From assembly GCA_001600635.1 (NCBI GenBank), contig BCKL01000018.1, positions 179,974 to 243,973 on the forward strand: DNA of 64,000 bases, given 5' to 3'. The notes beneath the pieces were generated by a model. The model was not told the origin of the DNA. It made no database searches and saw only the letters and a list, made by a program, of their open reading frames with translations. How positions within the stretch are numbered: position 1 is the first letter of the stretch; every line of letters starts with the position of its first letter. Source of the stretch: Leucosporidium creatinivorum. Its lineage: Eukaryota > Basidiomycota > Microbotryomycetes > Leucosporidiales > Leucosporidiaceae. Made by a program: the position numbers and the translations under genes. Positions 1-13,986 of this stretch are shown here, piece after piece.

Positions 1-154
1 AGCCGAGCTGAGTCGATGAGGCGAGATGAAGGAGGAGGGAGAGCTGCCTCGTTTCGAATTCGAGGAGGCGATGGCTGCGAGGGTCTGTGCCGACCGAATT
101 CTATTGGGGTGCAAGAAGCATGCAAAGCCATCAATTACTAGCGACAAGATAGTA

Positions 155-1561
155 CTATGGATCAGTATCCATATCATCCTCCGACTTCTTGCTCCTCGCT
201 CCCGCTCCTCGCCTTCGCACAGCCTCTCCTTTCCCGGGCTCGTCCACCAGCAACTTCTCCTCTGCCTCCTCGTCCTTGTCGCCGTCGTTCGTCTCCCGCT
301 TCAGTCCGTCGCTCGCAGATCCCTTGGCGCCGTCGTCCAGCGATCCACTGCCCGTGACGTGCATCGACTGCACCCTTCGGCGATGAGTTGGCTGAGCTCC
401 GAGGGTCGAGGAAGAGGCAGAGCTGGTTCGGCGAGGGTTGAAGTAGCCGCAGCGGGGGCATTGGTATTCTTCAGAGTAGGGAATCAGCTTCCGGAACTGA
501 GCAGAGGGGTACAGAGACTCACGAATGGTGTCAAACTCCTCCTTCACGACGAGGCCATTGTGGGCGAAGCACTTGCCGCAAATGAGGGCGTATTTGCTGT
601 TGGGCGTCTCGTCTGCCGATACACCGAGTAGCGCATCTGCGACCTTGTCCATGATCGTGCGAGGTTGAGGAGTAGAAGGAGCGGGAGGAAGGAGAGGGAG
701 GTTGGCTTGAGGAGTGCCGGGAGGAGGAATCTGACCGGGGCGGATGGGCGTGCCGGCAGGGAAGACGACAGCGCCTTTAACGGGAGTTTGCGGAGCGTTG
801 GGCGCGGGCTTGGCTGGCACAGCAGCTCCTGGTCGTCCATTCGGTCCACCGCGAGTTTCGGCCTGGGTTTCGGCGAGGTCAGCTTAGCTTGTAGGAAGGC
901 GCGAAAGGGACGCGTAGTGACGCACATTCTTCTTGACGACCTCGTCGTACTTTTCCAGCAAGTTGCGCGTAGAGTAGTAGCCCGTCTTGCGCTTAAGCTC
1001 CTCGACCTTCTCGCGCTGCTCCTTCTTGAGCTGGCGCAGCGTCGTCTCTACAAAGAGTGAGGTCAGCGACGGGCTGCAGCCGTCATCAACAACCTCTACT
1101 CACCCTCCTTGTCCTGCTTGCGGTGATACCACCACCTCAGAAATCGCCTCGTGAAGATGATGCTGCTCGGGCAACGGGCTTATCAGCTTCGTTCCCCTCG
1201 CTTTTGCCACTACGAAACTCACATGACTGGTCCAGCGACCACCGGCAACCCTCCTACAGCCTTCTCCACGCCATGCTGCTTGCCCGCGAGCACAAACCAC
1301 CAGACTGCGAGGTAAACGAACCAAGCTCCAAGGCCGTAGGTGATGAACAGGGCGTTGGCGCGCCTCTCTCGTAAGCGAATGGAGAGCAAATGCGCTTCTC
1401 GCTGCTTGATGCGGCCCTCGAGAGCCGAGAGGATCGTCTCGTAGTCCGGCTCAGGCGCCTGAGCGAGATGAGTGAACGTCAGAGGCGGTTTGCAGCGCTG
1501 TAAAGCGATAGGGAAGACGTACACGTCGGTAGAGTGGTTGTACCCACGAGAGAAAGCCCAT
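155..1561 (-). CDS. LNP1: Lunapark ER-junction protein
   Basis: Membrane protein that sits at three-way junctions of tubular ER and counterbalances Sey1/atlastin fusion. I read five exons: a 6-codon first exon (MGFLSW, start at 1561) followed by an in-phase intron, a membrane exon with two adjacent hydrophobic stretches (ALFITYGLGAWFVYLAVWWF), a basic coiled-coil exon (LRQLKKEQREKVEELK), then a proline-rich linker leading to the Lunapark zinc ribbon: C-x2-C in LICGKCFAHNGL and C-x2-C in YQCPRCGYFN. The tail is acidic and low complexity. About 380 residues, normal for fungal Lnp1. The assignment rests on the four-Cys ribbon plus the N-terminal membrane hairpin, and I am confident of it. The exact first exon is less sure because it is so short. 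Its functional partner SEY1 is at the far end of the window. Confidence 0.9.
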
Positions 1562-2433
1562 CCTGGTGCTATCGCGGTGCAGAAGGCGAGTCGTGTTAGC
1601 GGACGAGTGACTTGGCGAAGGGAGAGATGCGAAACGGCTGCGAAGCGACAAGTCGTCGGGTCGTCCAAGCTCGCGGGTTGGTTCTGGCCTCGTAGTGCAG
1701 TAAATTGAACCTGGTGGTAACTCTGCACACCTCCCAGCGCTCACCTACAGCGTTCCTACTCGCTCTCGGACCAGCGCTCGGTCAACATGCTCGACACCGC
1801 GGCGCTCTCGACACTGGGCAGCTCAAGTCGCGTGTGGGACAAGGTCAGACTGTTTTGAAGCTCTGCTGATGCTGGCCAGGTCGTCTCAGCTCGCCGGGGT
1901 TCTTTCTCGGCGATCGACGCTTCCTGCGCAGGCTGCTTTCGGTCGCTCCAGCTCTGCAGGCTGTCAAGCAGCTCCGCACTCGCTGCAGACCATTGAAGTA
2001 TCTCACAGCTACCACCTCCTGCTCAGGCAGCTCCTGCCGACCAACAAGGATCGCTACAGAGACGTCTTCTCGGCGTAGACCTCCTCTCTTCGGCGACCTC
2101 TCCTCGTCCCGGTCCAGCTTCAGCAGCGCTGACCTTACAGCTTTAAACCTGTGCTCTCGCGCGGCAAGCAAAGCGGGTTTTATCCACCACCCCCCGAAGC
2201 TCAGCGCCGTCATTCTCCCCCGCAAAGCCTACCTCTAGGGCTGTCAAGTTTGCCTTTCTGCTTCTTTCCCTTCGCCGTGTCTTCTTCGCATTCGCTCTCG
2301 TAAGTCCAGACAGCGCGTGCTGCTCTACAGCGCCGTGCAAAGCTCACCTCCTCCCCCTCGCAGCCTTCGCGCCAGACGCCAACGTTCTTTCCCACTCTTC
2401 AACGCTCAATCTCTCAGCCCACGACACAGCACC
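1562..2433. other. Unresolved leader region / possible small gene
   Basis: 872 bases between LNP1 and the sulfotransferase gene. The plus strand carries intron-like signals: an acceptor with branch site near 2119-2138 (cgctgaccttacag) and a donor gtaagt near 2300. An ATG at 1869 opens a mitochondrial-presequence-like reading frame (MLARSSQLAGVLSRRS) which, if the 2080-2138 intron is removed, stays open and after a second intron runs in frame into the sulfotransferase start. A different frame at about 2150-2300 also looks like a mitochondrial presequence followed by a hydrophobic stretch (RRVFFAFAL). I cannot decide between a spliced 5' leader, an N-terminal extension of the next gene, or a separate small mitochondrial protein. 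Confidence 0.3.
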
Positions 2434-3839
2434 ATGACTCTCCCACAAGCTCCTACTACTGTAATTCTCTGGGTGCATCCCAGGTAAGCAGCTCTGCTGC
2501 AAGAATGAGCTGGATAGAGGCCGGCGAAAGCGGACGCCGAAATCGAGGTTTCGTGGGTTGGCCAGGGAGGTACGAAGGGGGAAAAGTTGGCGATGGGAAG
2601 GAGGACTTGGATCTTGATGGATGCAGAGACGAGTCGACAGCTTCTCGGGAGCGATGGAGCAGAAAAATGTAGGCTCCCTCTACCGAGCGCCGAAGCTGAC
2701 CTCTCTTCGCTCTTCTTGCACCTCCTTCTTGACAGGTCATGCTCTACCATGTTCGAGCAATCAGTACTGCAGCGTCCTGAAGAGTTCAAGGTGCGCTCCC
2801 AGGCCTCCTCGAAACAAGTGGCGTGATGGCTGACCTTTCGCACGACACTCCCTCCCTTCCCGCCGCTCGCAGGTGCTGCATGAGCCTATGGGAGACGCCT
2901 ACTACTTTGGGTCGGAGAAGGTATCGAATCGTTTTGACGACGCCAAGTGCGCAACAGATTACCCTCACTTCGCCGACTCGACGTTCAAGAAGGTCAGTCT
3001 CGCGCGACCGCCGAAGCTGGTTTCGGTCACTGGGGCTGCAGTATTGACCTCTACTGCTGTAGACATGGGACAACATCATCGCGCACAACAGCCCTTCAGA
3101 TCCGCCTCGCACCTTCTCAAAAGACATGGCTCAGTACATCTTTGCGCCGACCTACTCCTCCGTCACCTCGGTCCCTTCCTTCTCGTCCACTCCCTCCTCA
3201 GACGGCAATCCCACCCTCATCCCAACCTCGACTCTCCTGAACCCGTCAACAGTCCACACCTTCCTCATCAGAACCCCCTCGAAGGCGATTCCCTCATATT
3301 ACCGACTCTGCTACCCCGGCGCTCCCACCGACTTCGACTACTTTGACCCTGAAGAGGCTGGATACCGGGAAGTTAGGGCGCTGTTCGACTTCATCAAGAA
3401 GGAGAAGGGAAGGGCGCCGTTGGTGCTCGACAGCGAGGACCTGCTCAAGAACCCGGAGGAGGTGATGAAGCTTTGGTGCAAGGAGGTTGGCGTGGAGTTT
3501 GACAAGGGCATGCTGCAGTGGGATGAAGGAGTGCAGGAGCACTTTGCTAGTAAGTATCTTGCTCGACCTCCCTCTCGTCTCCGCCGAGCTTCTCGTTCCC
3601 ATCCCCTCTCCTTCGATCGCTGACCTCCCTCTCCACCATCAGAGTGGCCCGGATGGCACGAGTCCGCTCAAGCTTCCACCGGCGTTGGCAAGGGGCTGAA
3701 GGACCACCACATCACTCCCTCCAACCATGGCAGCGGCGCCAACACCCCCAAGCCCGAACACCCTCAAATCGTCAAGGATGCCATCGAGGCCAACGTCGCC
3801 GACTACGAGTACCTCAAGCAGTTTGTGACGAAGCCGTGA
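2434..3839 (+). CDS. P-loop sulfotransferase-family protein
   Basis: Member of the fungal P-loop family related to sulfotransferases. The N-terminal nucleotide-binding signature is PRSCSTMFEQ, followed by VLHEPMGDAYYFG, which is the usual order in the family; a later segment VHTFLIRTPSKAIPSYYR corresponds to the second co-substrate-binding region. Exon 1 (2434 to about 2482) ends inside the Arg codon of the PR motif, and an unusually long first intron of about 250 nt reaches to about 2735 before the SCSTMFEQ exon. Three further introns follow. The protein is about 300 residues and ends FVTKP. No substrate can be deduced; fungal members are largely uncharacterised. The start MTLPQAPTT is chosen because it is short and leads straight into the core fold, but an upstream in-frame extension is possible (see the preceding region). 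Confidence 0.8.
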
Positions 3840-3965
3840 GGAGCATGAGCTGTACTGCGGATTAGAGCCGAAGGAGTAGAAGCTTCGCCGAAGCGCTCGG
3901 GGCGAAATCGGGACAAGTGTAGCAGCTGTAGAGTCTACCAATATCTAGCGTTGTAACATATCTAA

Positions 3966-5841
3966 CTACTCAGATCTATACCACGCCACGACGCCCACGA
4001 CCATCGCGAGTAGTCCCCCGAGCACCCATCCCCTCGCCCAACCCCACAGCTGCACTCCCCAAACACTCCACAGTCCCTCTCCCAAGCCCATCTCCCACCT
4101 CGGCTTCTCCCCTCTACTAATCTGCGCCAACAGGAGCGTATGGAAGATGGTACTCCATCCTGGCATCCATAGCGGGAGGGGAAGCCAGGTCAAGAGACTT
4201 GGGACCTTGTGGCGGTAGAGCGGGGCGCGGGCAAGGTGTGTTGGTGTTGTGGGGTCGAGGAGGAGAAGTGGGAGTTGAGGCGAGGAGCAGGCGGGTCGAC
4301 CGAGGCCGATGAGGTCCGTAGCGGGTGGGATGGAAGGCGACGAGGAGGAAGGCGAGAGAGCGTCGGCCATTGAAGGACGGGTACGGAACCCGCCGGTGAG
4401 GAGGATGAGAGGCGGTGAAGATGGTAGGGACGAGGCAGGGAGAGTCTGAAGGAGAGAGCGAGCGCGATTGGCGAAGGAAAGGAAGAAGGCCTCGCGCGCC
4501 ATTGTCGACGGCTTCGGCTTGCTCGACGAAGCGCCGTTGGCGGCGGGGGACATGGCTGCTTGAGTCTCGTGGTCTTCTTGGAGCATTTCTGTGGGCGCGT
4601 GAGAGGGTCAGCTTTGTGCCAAAGCGTCAGAGCGAAGGGAAAGGATCGACTCACTCGGGCTCTCGTAGGTTCCACCGCTGATCTCGATGAAGTCGAGCCC
4701 TCCTTCTTCGGCCAGCCAACGCACATTGTCCAGCGCATCCTCTTCCGTCAATCCACCTTTCTGCGAATGGAATGGACAAAGGAAGGAGAGCGAGGAGCAG
4801 CGCCGAGGTCAGCTACCGAACCTCAACTGTCTTCTTTAGCCTCAGCTCACGACATAATCCGAGCTGTTGAGCTTCACTCCCACGCAGAAACCCGACTCCA
4901 GCGGGAACTCATTCCTGATAGACCTCAAGATCTCCAGGAGCAGCCTCATCCTCTTTCTCGGCGTTCCTCCCCATTCGTCTGTCCTCAGATTGACCTGTTC
5001 CCGAGCATCGTGTCAGCTGACTTGGCTCGCGATTGATACAGAAGGAGTCATACATACGTCAGGACTTAACCACTGAGCAATGAGGTACCCATGACTCGCG
5101 TGAATCTGCACTCCTTCCCACCCCGTCTCCTTCGCGACCCTCGCGCCCTGCACAAACCCCTCGACGACCTCCCAAATCTCCTCCTCGGTCATCGCCTCAG
5201 GTGTACCCCACACCAACTCTCCGATTACCTTCCCGAGCCATCCTTGCCCTGCTCGCATACAGACGGCGGAAGGAGCTTTCGACCGCTGGAGAAGGGGTCG
5301 GCCCGAGCAGCGGAGGGATTGACGGCCCGAGTGGCAAAGTTGGATTATTGAGGGTGGTCTTGTAGTAGGGTTGGAGCCGTGCGAAGCGGCGGACCAACGG
5401 GTAAATGCTTGTAGCGAGGCGGAGTAGGAGGGAGAGGAAGGGAAAGGGACTCGGACGTCGACAGGGCTGCCGAGATGGGTGTGGGAGATCATGACGTTTC
5501 CTGTAGAGCGTCAGATACATCAGCTGTGCTCCACCGGGGTCTGTAGCTGGACAGCCAGCCAGTGAGAGAGCAGCGCGCACCTGTAATGACCAATCCCCAG
5601 CCTCCCTTCGCCCATTCTTCGTACAGCTTGAAGTCCCTCTCACTAGGATCTCCTTCGAGCGTGCCCAGCACCTCCTCCATTGCCGCCTGAGAGCCGACAG
5701 AGCGGTTAGCTTTCACGAGAGAGACGCGCTGAAGCGGAGGGAATCGCGCACCTTGACGAGCCTGTTGGGCAGTACAAGACCGCATGGTAGAGTCACAGGC
5801 CGAGCGAGAAGCGCTGCCTGCTCTGCGTCGGTGAGTGACAT
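3966..5841 (-). CDS. NADH:flavin oxidoreductase (Old Yellow Enzyme family)
   Basis: FMN-dependent TIM-barrel ene-reductase. Start at 5841 (MSLTDAEQAALL), then LPCGLVLPNRLVK, which is the family's N-terminal phosphate-binding strand, followed after an intron by AAMEEVLGT. Further motifs are IIQLCHSGRQS, IHASHGYLIAQWLSPDVN (the His pair that binds the substrate carbonyl), DEWGGTPRKR (family consensus DEYGGSxxNR) and ILLTGGFRT near the C terminus, where FMN phosphate is held. It then extends into a hydrophobic tail with two or three likely membrane spans (WLPLPLWMPGW; GGLLAMVVGVVAW), ending YRSE. That tail is unusual for soluble OYE proteins and suggests membrane anchoring. At least seven exons, about 440-460 residues. 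Physiological substrate unknown. Confidence 0.85.
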
Positions 5842-6167
5842 GGCTGAACGTGGTCGAAGCTCAAGCCTTGCTCGGCTTTCGCGCTTCGAGTTCGCCGTTT
5901 CGCAGTCGGTCAGGAATTTGGGTAGATATGTACTGCAAACACAACGAACGAGGGAAAATACTGCAAAGAAAGAGCGAGAGCGAGTCCGGCTCGTGAGACT
6001 GCTCGGTGATGCTGAGAAAGGGAGAGGTGGTCGGCGCCGAGCTGGCGAACGCGGAGGGGTAGACTACGAGCGAGGGGTGATCATGCGGTGCGAGAGAGTA
6101 GAATGGGTATACGGTCGAGCGGGGTATGCGGGTAACGAGGTGAAAGCAAGCGGTGAGGTAGACTCGG
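5842..6167. other. Intergenic, MAP kinase 3' flank
   Basis: Holds the 5' flank of the oxidoreductase and the 3' flank of the MAP kinase, both on minus. Open reading frames crossing it are extensions of flanking exons and not convincing. I see no RNA gene or repeat. Confidence 0.5.
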
Positions 6168-8279
<2,112 letters not shown>

Positions 8280-8870
8280 GGCTGTAGCGAAGAGGGTACA
8301 GAGAAGAGGACTGCGAAGGGTAACGAAGAGTGTGAAGGAGATCCTGCTCCTTGGTTGAAATCGAACTTGGGGCGAAATTGGAGGAGCACAAAGGAGCGAG
8401 AGGCGGGTGAGGAGGACAAGGCCGACGCTCGAGCGCTCGGGCCCCTTCTCAAGCTCGACCCTCGCCCTTCGGTACGGTCTGCCTACCTTCTCTCCCTTGT
8501 CTCTCTACGAACAAGCTTCTCCTTATCCTCTCCCTTTCTCCGTCATATCGAGAAGCGAATAGCAAAAGGCGCCTCGACGTGCTCGGCGATCCCCCTTTAT
8601 CTCGGCCTTCACCTAGTAGCTCGTCCTGATGGCGTGCAGGAAGCTGCCGGCTCTTAGGGAACAGCTTCCGATGTATCCCGAGGATGCTTTGCTCCTGGTC
8701 AGTCTCAAGCGACTTGCGAGCGGGGCCTCTTCCTTCATCGCCGAGCCTCCTTCGCCGAGCGTCGAATTCAGCTTTCAAGCGGGCTTCGAAGAGAGACGAG
8801 ATGTCGCAATGTTGCTCTCCACCTCATCTGGATACTGCACAGAGAGCTCTAGAACCGTCCCGTCTACTCT
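8280..8870. other. Intergenic, MAP kinase promoter side
   Basis: About 590 bases upstream of the MAP kinase and downstream of the methyltransferase, both on minus. Reading frames here are Ser/Arg-rich on both strands with no recognisable domain. A 5' UTR intron of the kinase could lie here. Nothing else is supportable. Confidence 0.4.
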
Positions 8871-9950
8871 CTACTCATACGCCGACCAGTGCTCCTCGCT
8901 CCTCCACACTCGCAGTCGGACCCGCTCCAGCACGATCTCGAAGCCATCTCCCTCGGCTCCTCCGACATTCCCTCGACCCTCAGCCGGTCCCCAAACTTTC
9001 GGCGACGGGTCCCAGCGACTCCAACCCCAGCTCGGCTTGACCTGCGGTTCGGCGAAGGGGGGTGGGGTGAATTAAGGTCAGCTAGGATGCTCTGAGCTCA
9101 GATCAAATGAGCGAGGACTGCTCACATCAGGCTTCTTGTGAGGCGCCGTGACGATCAGCCACTTGGCGCGCTTGCTCAGCTCGGTGAGCAACGCCCAGAG
9201 CTCCGAGGGCGACTCAACGAGATGCAGGGCAAAGGAGATGATGACGATATCGTAGGGCTCTTGGTCTGCTCCTTCCACTGCTGGATCGTCCGTACTGCTC
9301 GACGGCGGTGGTGGGAGCTTGCCAGCTGCGACGTCGGCGAAGGAAAGCTCGAGGCAAGGCAGTCCCGTCCGAGCGAGGTAGGCGGGTGAGGTGAAAGGGT
9401 CGGCGGCGGTGATGGTGAGAGATGGAGGAGGGACACCGGCGAATGCTGAAGGCCGGTTTGGCCGAACTACCGGGCGAGCGACGGGGCGAGCGACGGGCTG
9501 TCGTAGAGGGAGCGCCGAGGGAGAGGTCGACGCGGGTTCGGTCGAGGGAGCTGGTGGTGGTGATGGTGCAGGTGGGGCGACCGAGCTAGGCCATCGACTA
9601 GCTTTCCAATTGAGGAAGGCCTGTGGTGCAGAGCGTCAGCGAAAGCTTCGCGCCGAGGAAAGGGGAAGGCTGACCTCGGTCGCTTCTCCACTCCCAGCAG
9701 CGAGGTCGAGCACTCGGATACTAGTAGGCTTCTCCTGGGTAACATAGCGATCCATGAACTCGTTCAGGACCTTTTTGAGCCCGTTGAAATGGGGATTCCT
9801 GTAGCTCTCCGAGACCTTTTCGTAGTAGCCCGCGACGCCGTGTCTGGTGTAGAGGTGAGGGTGTCAGCTCAGCCTAGAGCAGTAGAAAGACGTCTGAGCT
9901 ACTCACGTGTCATAATTGTTGCGCATCGAGTGCGAGAGGTTGCCTGACAT
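8871..9950 (-). CDS. SAM-dependent methyltransferase (class I fold)
   Basis: Starts MSGNLSHSMRNNYD at 9950. After an intron comes HGVAGYYEKVSESYRNPH, then RVLDLAAGSGEAT, the glycine-rich SAM-binding motif I, and a later YDIVIISFALHLVES, motif IV-like with the substrate-facing region. The last exon, after an intron with a clear CTGAC branch point, reads VKPSWGWSRWDPSPKVWG and ends WSAYE. A proline/alanine-rich insert separates motif I from the next strand. About 290 residues. Similar fungal proteins are annotated as generic methyltransferases; the substrate is not deducible. It is transcribed divergently from the PITH gene across 261 bases. Confidence 0.8.
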
Positions 9951-10211
9951 TGCGAATGAGGCGCGAGTGAGCGAAAAGCTTGCTGTTGAGAATGGGGCGA
10001 GTGTCGAAAGCGAGGCGATGAGGGAGCAGAAGCAGGTGTAGACGTTGTAGCACGATAGGTTGCGAGGCGAGCAAAGCGAGAGAGACGAAGGAGGGACAGC
10101 GGCGAGAGCTAGAAAGTGGTGCCCTTCGTTCTGAGCTCTTGATCTCTTCCACGTCTCGTTGTAGTTCTCTCGTCGCTCTCTCGTCGCCCTAGGTACTCGA
10201 AACAGCTCAAC

Positions 10212-11079
10212 ATGGCCCAACACCCTACTGGCTGCCAATGCGGCGACGAGGACGCCCATGTTCTGCTCGACGGGACGCAGGACTTCCTCTACTCTCGCGT
10301 AGACCGCGACAAGGTCACGGTGCTCAACTCGGAGGGAGATGGCAAGATTGTCATTCGGCCGTGGGATCAGAGGGAGCAGGAGGAAGAGGTAAGCGCCGAG
10401 TTCTGAGCCGAAGCTGACGTCGCTGACCTCCCTTCGTCCGCTGCAGTGGCTCGAGAGTGATGCAGACGAGCAGTTGATTCTGCAGGTTCCTTTCACCGGT
10501 TCTATCAAGCGTACATGCTTTCACCGAGGTCCATCTTCCGCTTGCTCACCCTCCTTCCCCTCGCAGTGCGCTCCATCCTGGTCAAGAGCGGTCCAGGAGG
10601 CTACACGCCCGACAAAATGCAGGTCTTCGCCAACCAGACTCTCGACTTTGATCAGGCGACCAGTTTTGACGTAACCCAGAGCTTTGACGTCGCCGAGACG
10701 AGGGGCGTGGTCGAGTATGCCGTCAGGCAAGTCCGAGCTTCGTGTAAACCGGCTCTGTTGCTCGCTGACCTTTGATCGGCTACCTAGACCATCCAAGTTC
10801 CCCTCAGTACACTCCCTCACCCTCTTCTTTCCCTCCAACCATGGCGAGGACACGACTCGGCTGCTCTTTGTCGGCTTCAAGGGCGAGTACTCGCCAATGA
10901 CCGTCAGTCTTTCCCTCTCTTTGGTGAATACAAAGCTGACGTCCTTCTGCTACAGCGCGACCCCATCATTACCGTCTACGAGGCACAAGCCAACCCGGCC
11001 GACCACCCCAAGATTCCCGGGCTTGATCAAACAAACCATGCTCGCCTCGGGTAGTCTCCTTCTCGCCTCTTGTACATAG
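10212..11079 (+). CDS. PITH-domain protein
   Basis: The PITH domain was first seen as the C-terminal, proteasome-interacting part of thioredoxin-like TXNL1; stand-alone PITH proteins (human PITHD1) also exist. The protein starts MAQHPTGCQCGDED and shows the domain order expected: LYSRVDRDKVTVLN, WLESDADEQLILQVPF, LRSILVKSGPGGYTPDKMQV, LDFDQATSFDVTQSFDV, then LTLFFPSNHGEDTTRLLFVG and FKGEYSPM. No thioredoxin domain precedes it, so this is the stand-alone form. Five exons, about 200 residues, ending LLLASCT at 11079. The length and motifs fit the family completely. Role: probably proteasome or ubiquitin related, by family knowledge only. Confidence 0.92.
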
Positions 11080-11176
11080 CAGTCTGCAAATCGTTCGCAT
11101 CCTTTCAAAAGCTTATAAAGTGATACCCAGAGACTGCGAATGATTTGCACTTCTTATACTGCTTACTACCTCGACT

Positions 11177-13420
11177 TCACTCGAGGCCGTGAAGCTTCTT
11201 CGTCGCTGGATCTGACCAGTAGGTGCCATGGGGGAACACGAACTCAGCTTTGGAAGACTCGTGCATACCCATAGAGTAGCCCTCATCCGGGTTGAGTGGG
11301 ACCTGCGATCGAGGAGGGTCAGCAAAGCGGTCCTAAGACTTGCCGAGCTCGCCGAAGACGGCTGGAGGGCTCACATTGTAGTGCCCTTGCATGTTGACAC
11401 TCGCCGGATGCGTAAAGTGGGGGTGTAGGTGGTCCACCCACTCGAGAACGTTAACATCGATGTTTCCAGACACGCAGAGGTAGTCGATAAGCGAAACTGA
11501 GGTGAGAGAGCCAAGAATGAGCTTCTGACGCCTGCAAACGGCCAGGATGATCCGAGACTCACGGTGGATGACGTATTCACACAATCCTACACCTCCAGCA
11601 TGAGGGCACTGCACGAAAGTCGGCGAAAGTCAGCCAAAGCCGTAGCCAACCGCCAGCGCCGAGCTGCGAAAGACTCACCACTGGGACACCGAACTTGGCC
11701 GCCATTAGCATGACGCCGAGGATCTCGTTGATGCCTGCGAGACGGCATGAGTCGATTTGGCACACATCGATGGCGTTGGCCTGCAGAAGCTGCTTGAAGA
11801 CCATGCGGTTGTGGGCGTGCTCTCCGGTGGCTGGCAACGTGGTAGAGAACGTCAGCTTCCGCAAATAAAGGGACATGATACCTTTAGAGAGGTTCAAGGT
11901 ATAGAGAGGACGCCCAGAAGACTCACCAACGCCGACGCCGTGAGGGCTGAGTTGACGACGGATCTCAGCGTGTCCGAGGATGTCATCCTGCAATGGCAGA
12001 GGCAAACGAAGGTCAGCTAAGCGAATCAATTTCCTTTGCAGAGCACGAAGACGACGCACAGGGGCGGTAGGCTCTTCAATAAACCAAGGCTTGAACTCGG
12101 CGAGCTGCTTGACGTAGTCGACAGCCTGCTGGACGTCCCAGACCTGTTGAGAGGAGCACAGTCAGCTATGATTACTTTCAAGGAGGAGCTAGAACGCACC
12201 TGGTTGGCGTCAATCATCAACACGGAGCCGGTAGGTCCAGCGTTCTTGCCGACGAGGGTCTCGGGGGCGGGCGTAGGGCGTCCGGCGCACTCCTTGGGGT
12301 CGTCGATGATGGATCGAACAAGAGCAAGACGACGACGATCGTCCTCAACGCCTCCGCCGACCTTGACCTTGAAGTGGTTGAACCTGCGCCGGGGGAGATG
12401 GGTTAGCGAGCGCCGAGACGAGCGGAGAGGAAGACGAACCCTTGTGCGATGGCTTCACGAGTGAGGCGAGCGACCTTCTCATCGGGGTAGCCGAACCATC
12501 CCTGTTGCATATCAAGAGGAAGTCAGCTTCCCGCTCTCGCACTCGCCGAGTCTCGCAACTCACCACCGAAGTCGTATAACTAGGGTAACCCTCCTTCTTG
12601 ACGCGCTCCAACCTCTCCTTCTTGCCGACCTGTTTCTTCTTGAGCAGCTCGAGAGCCTCGGCGGGCGAGATGGCGTCGGTGATGTAGCGGAAGGCGACCG
12701 ATCGGACAAACTCCTCGGGCGTAAAGTCGGCGATGAGCTGCCAGAGTGGCTTACGCTCGTGACGGGCGTACACTGTGAGGTGGTAGAAAGCGGTAGAGGA
12801 TGTAGCGAAGGAAGAGTAGGTCGAGGAAGAAGGAAGATACAGGGAATAGTCAGTTCCGAGTCGGCGCCGAGAAGGAGACCGAGAAAGAAGCTCACTATCC
12901 CACAGAGCGTTAACTACAGCACCCGTAGCAATATGGATAACTCCCTTCTCGGGTCCAATCCACCTGAGCTGAGGATCCGCAAGCAGGTAATTCCAAGCCG
13001 CTCCCATATCGGCAAACAGCTCCTCCGTCTTGCGCCCCACGAGGCGTTCGGCAACCTTTTCGACAGCGGCACAGACAATATCGTTACCGCGGCCGATGGT
13101 GAAGGTCATTCTGTCGACGTGACGGAAAGTCAGCGGGGCAGGAAGGGCGGAGAGAGGAGAGAGAAGGAGCTGACCCGTAGCCAATGTCCTTGCCATCAGT
13201 GAGAAGGGTCACATATGCAGAAGAGTAGTCGCACGACTTGTTCACTGCAGCCAGAGATGTGGTGGATCAGCTCCGTGCCCCTCTGCTGCTAAACGGCGAG
13301 AAGAAGCGTGGTCGTGGCCCCGCCTGAGCCGCTGGGGAACTTACTGGCATCAGTTCCGTCTCCGGTGAGGGAGGTAGGGAACCTCAGATCTTCAATCTTG
13401 AAGCTGGTGATGGTGGTCAT
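11177..13420 (-). CDS. Sugar-acid dehydratase, enolase superfamily (L-galactonate/L-fuconate type)
   Basis: Mandelate-racemase-like member of the enolase superfamily that dehydrates a sugar acid to a 2-keto-3-deoxy acid. The start is MTTITSFKIEDLRFPTS at 13420. The capping domain has MTFTIGRGNDIVC and LRWIGPEKGVIH. Barrel signatures: FNHFKVKVGGG (catalytic KxK), LMIDANQVWDV (first metal ligand), WFIEEPTAPDD (second), ATGEHAHNR (third) and CPHAGGVGLCEYVIH (catalytic His). About ten exons, roughly 450 residues, ends KKLHGLE at 11177. Close relatives are fungal L-galactonate dehydratase (LGD1/GaaB) and animal L-fuconate dehydratase (ENOSF1); I cannot separate these by eye. A DapA-type aldolase, the next enzyme type in the galacturonate route, lies 2.6 kb away. 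Confidence 0.88.
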
Positions 13421-13986
13421 GTTGGTTCTGCGGGCAGGGGAAGAGCGAGGGTCAGCGCTGACCGAGGAGAAACCGGTCTGTGGTGCTGCCGGGAGTCTTC
13501 AGCTGCTGTAGATGTGCAGCTGCGGTAGCTGGAGCACCCATCGAGCGCAAGTGGACGTCGTCGACGCCTGCAGACGACTCAGAACAGCGACAACGACGAG
13601 CACGATGGCGAGGAGCTGCTCTGCTCGAAGGGCTGACCTGCTCTCCCTTCTCTAGCTACTTCTGTTGATGTATAAGAGAGCTCACCGAGAGTTGCGATTG
13701 GTTCGAAGTGATGGGCAGGAAGGAGACCCTCCAGCGGCGGCGGCAGTCGGCTAGCAGAGCGCTCTACGGCCTACCGGGCCGCTTTACAGGAGGTGCGGGC
13801 TCACCGGCGAAAAGAGCGGGCTGCAGCGAAGCAGAGGAGGAGCAGAGGCAATGCGATGAGAAGCAAAGCCAAATGATGTGTGTAGTAGATCAGGACAGGC
13901 TTCGGCGTCGGGTTCCAGAGTTCGGCGCAGGTTCAACTCGCCGAAAGTCTCGCTGCAGAGGTCTTCGACCAGCGCAAGTTACACAA
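13421..13986. other. Intergenic, dehydratase promoter side
   Basis: 566 bases between the dehydratase start and the end of BCD1. A long plus-strand frame from 13708 continues antisense across BCD1 and is a shadow of its low-complexity coding sequence. Nothing else supportable. Confidence 0.4.
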
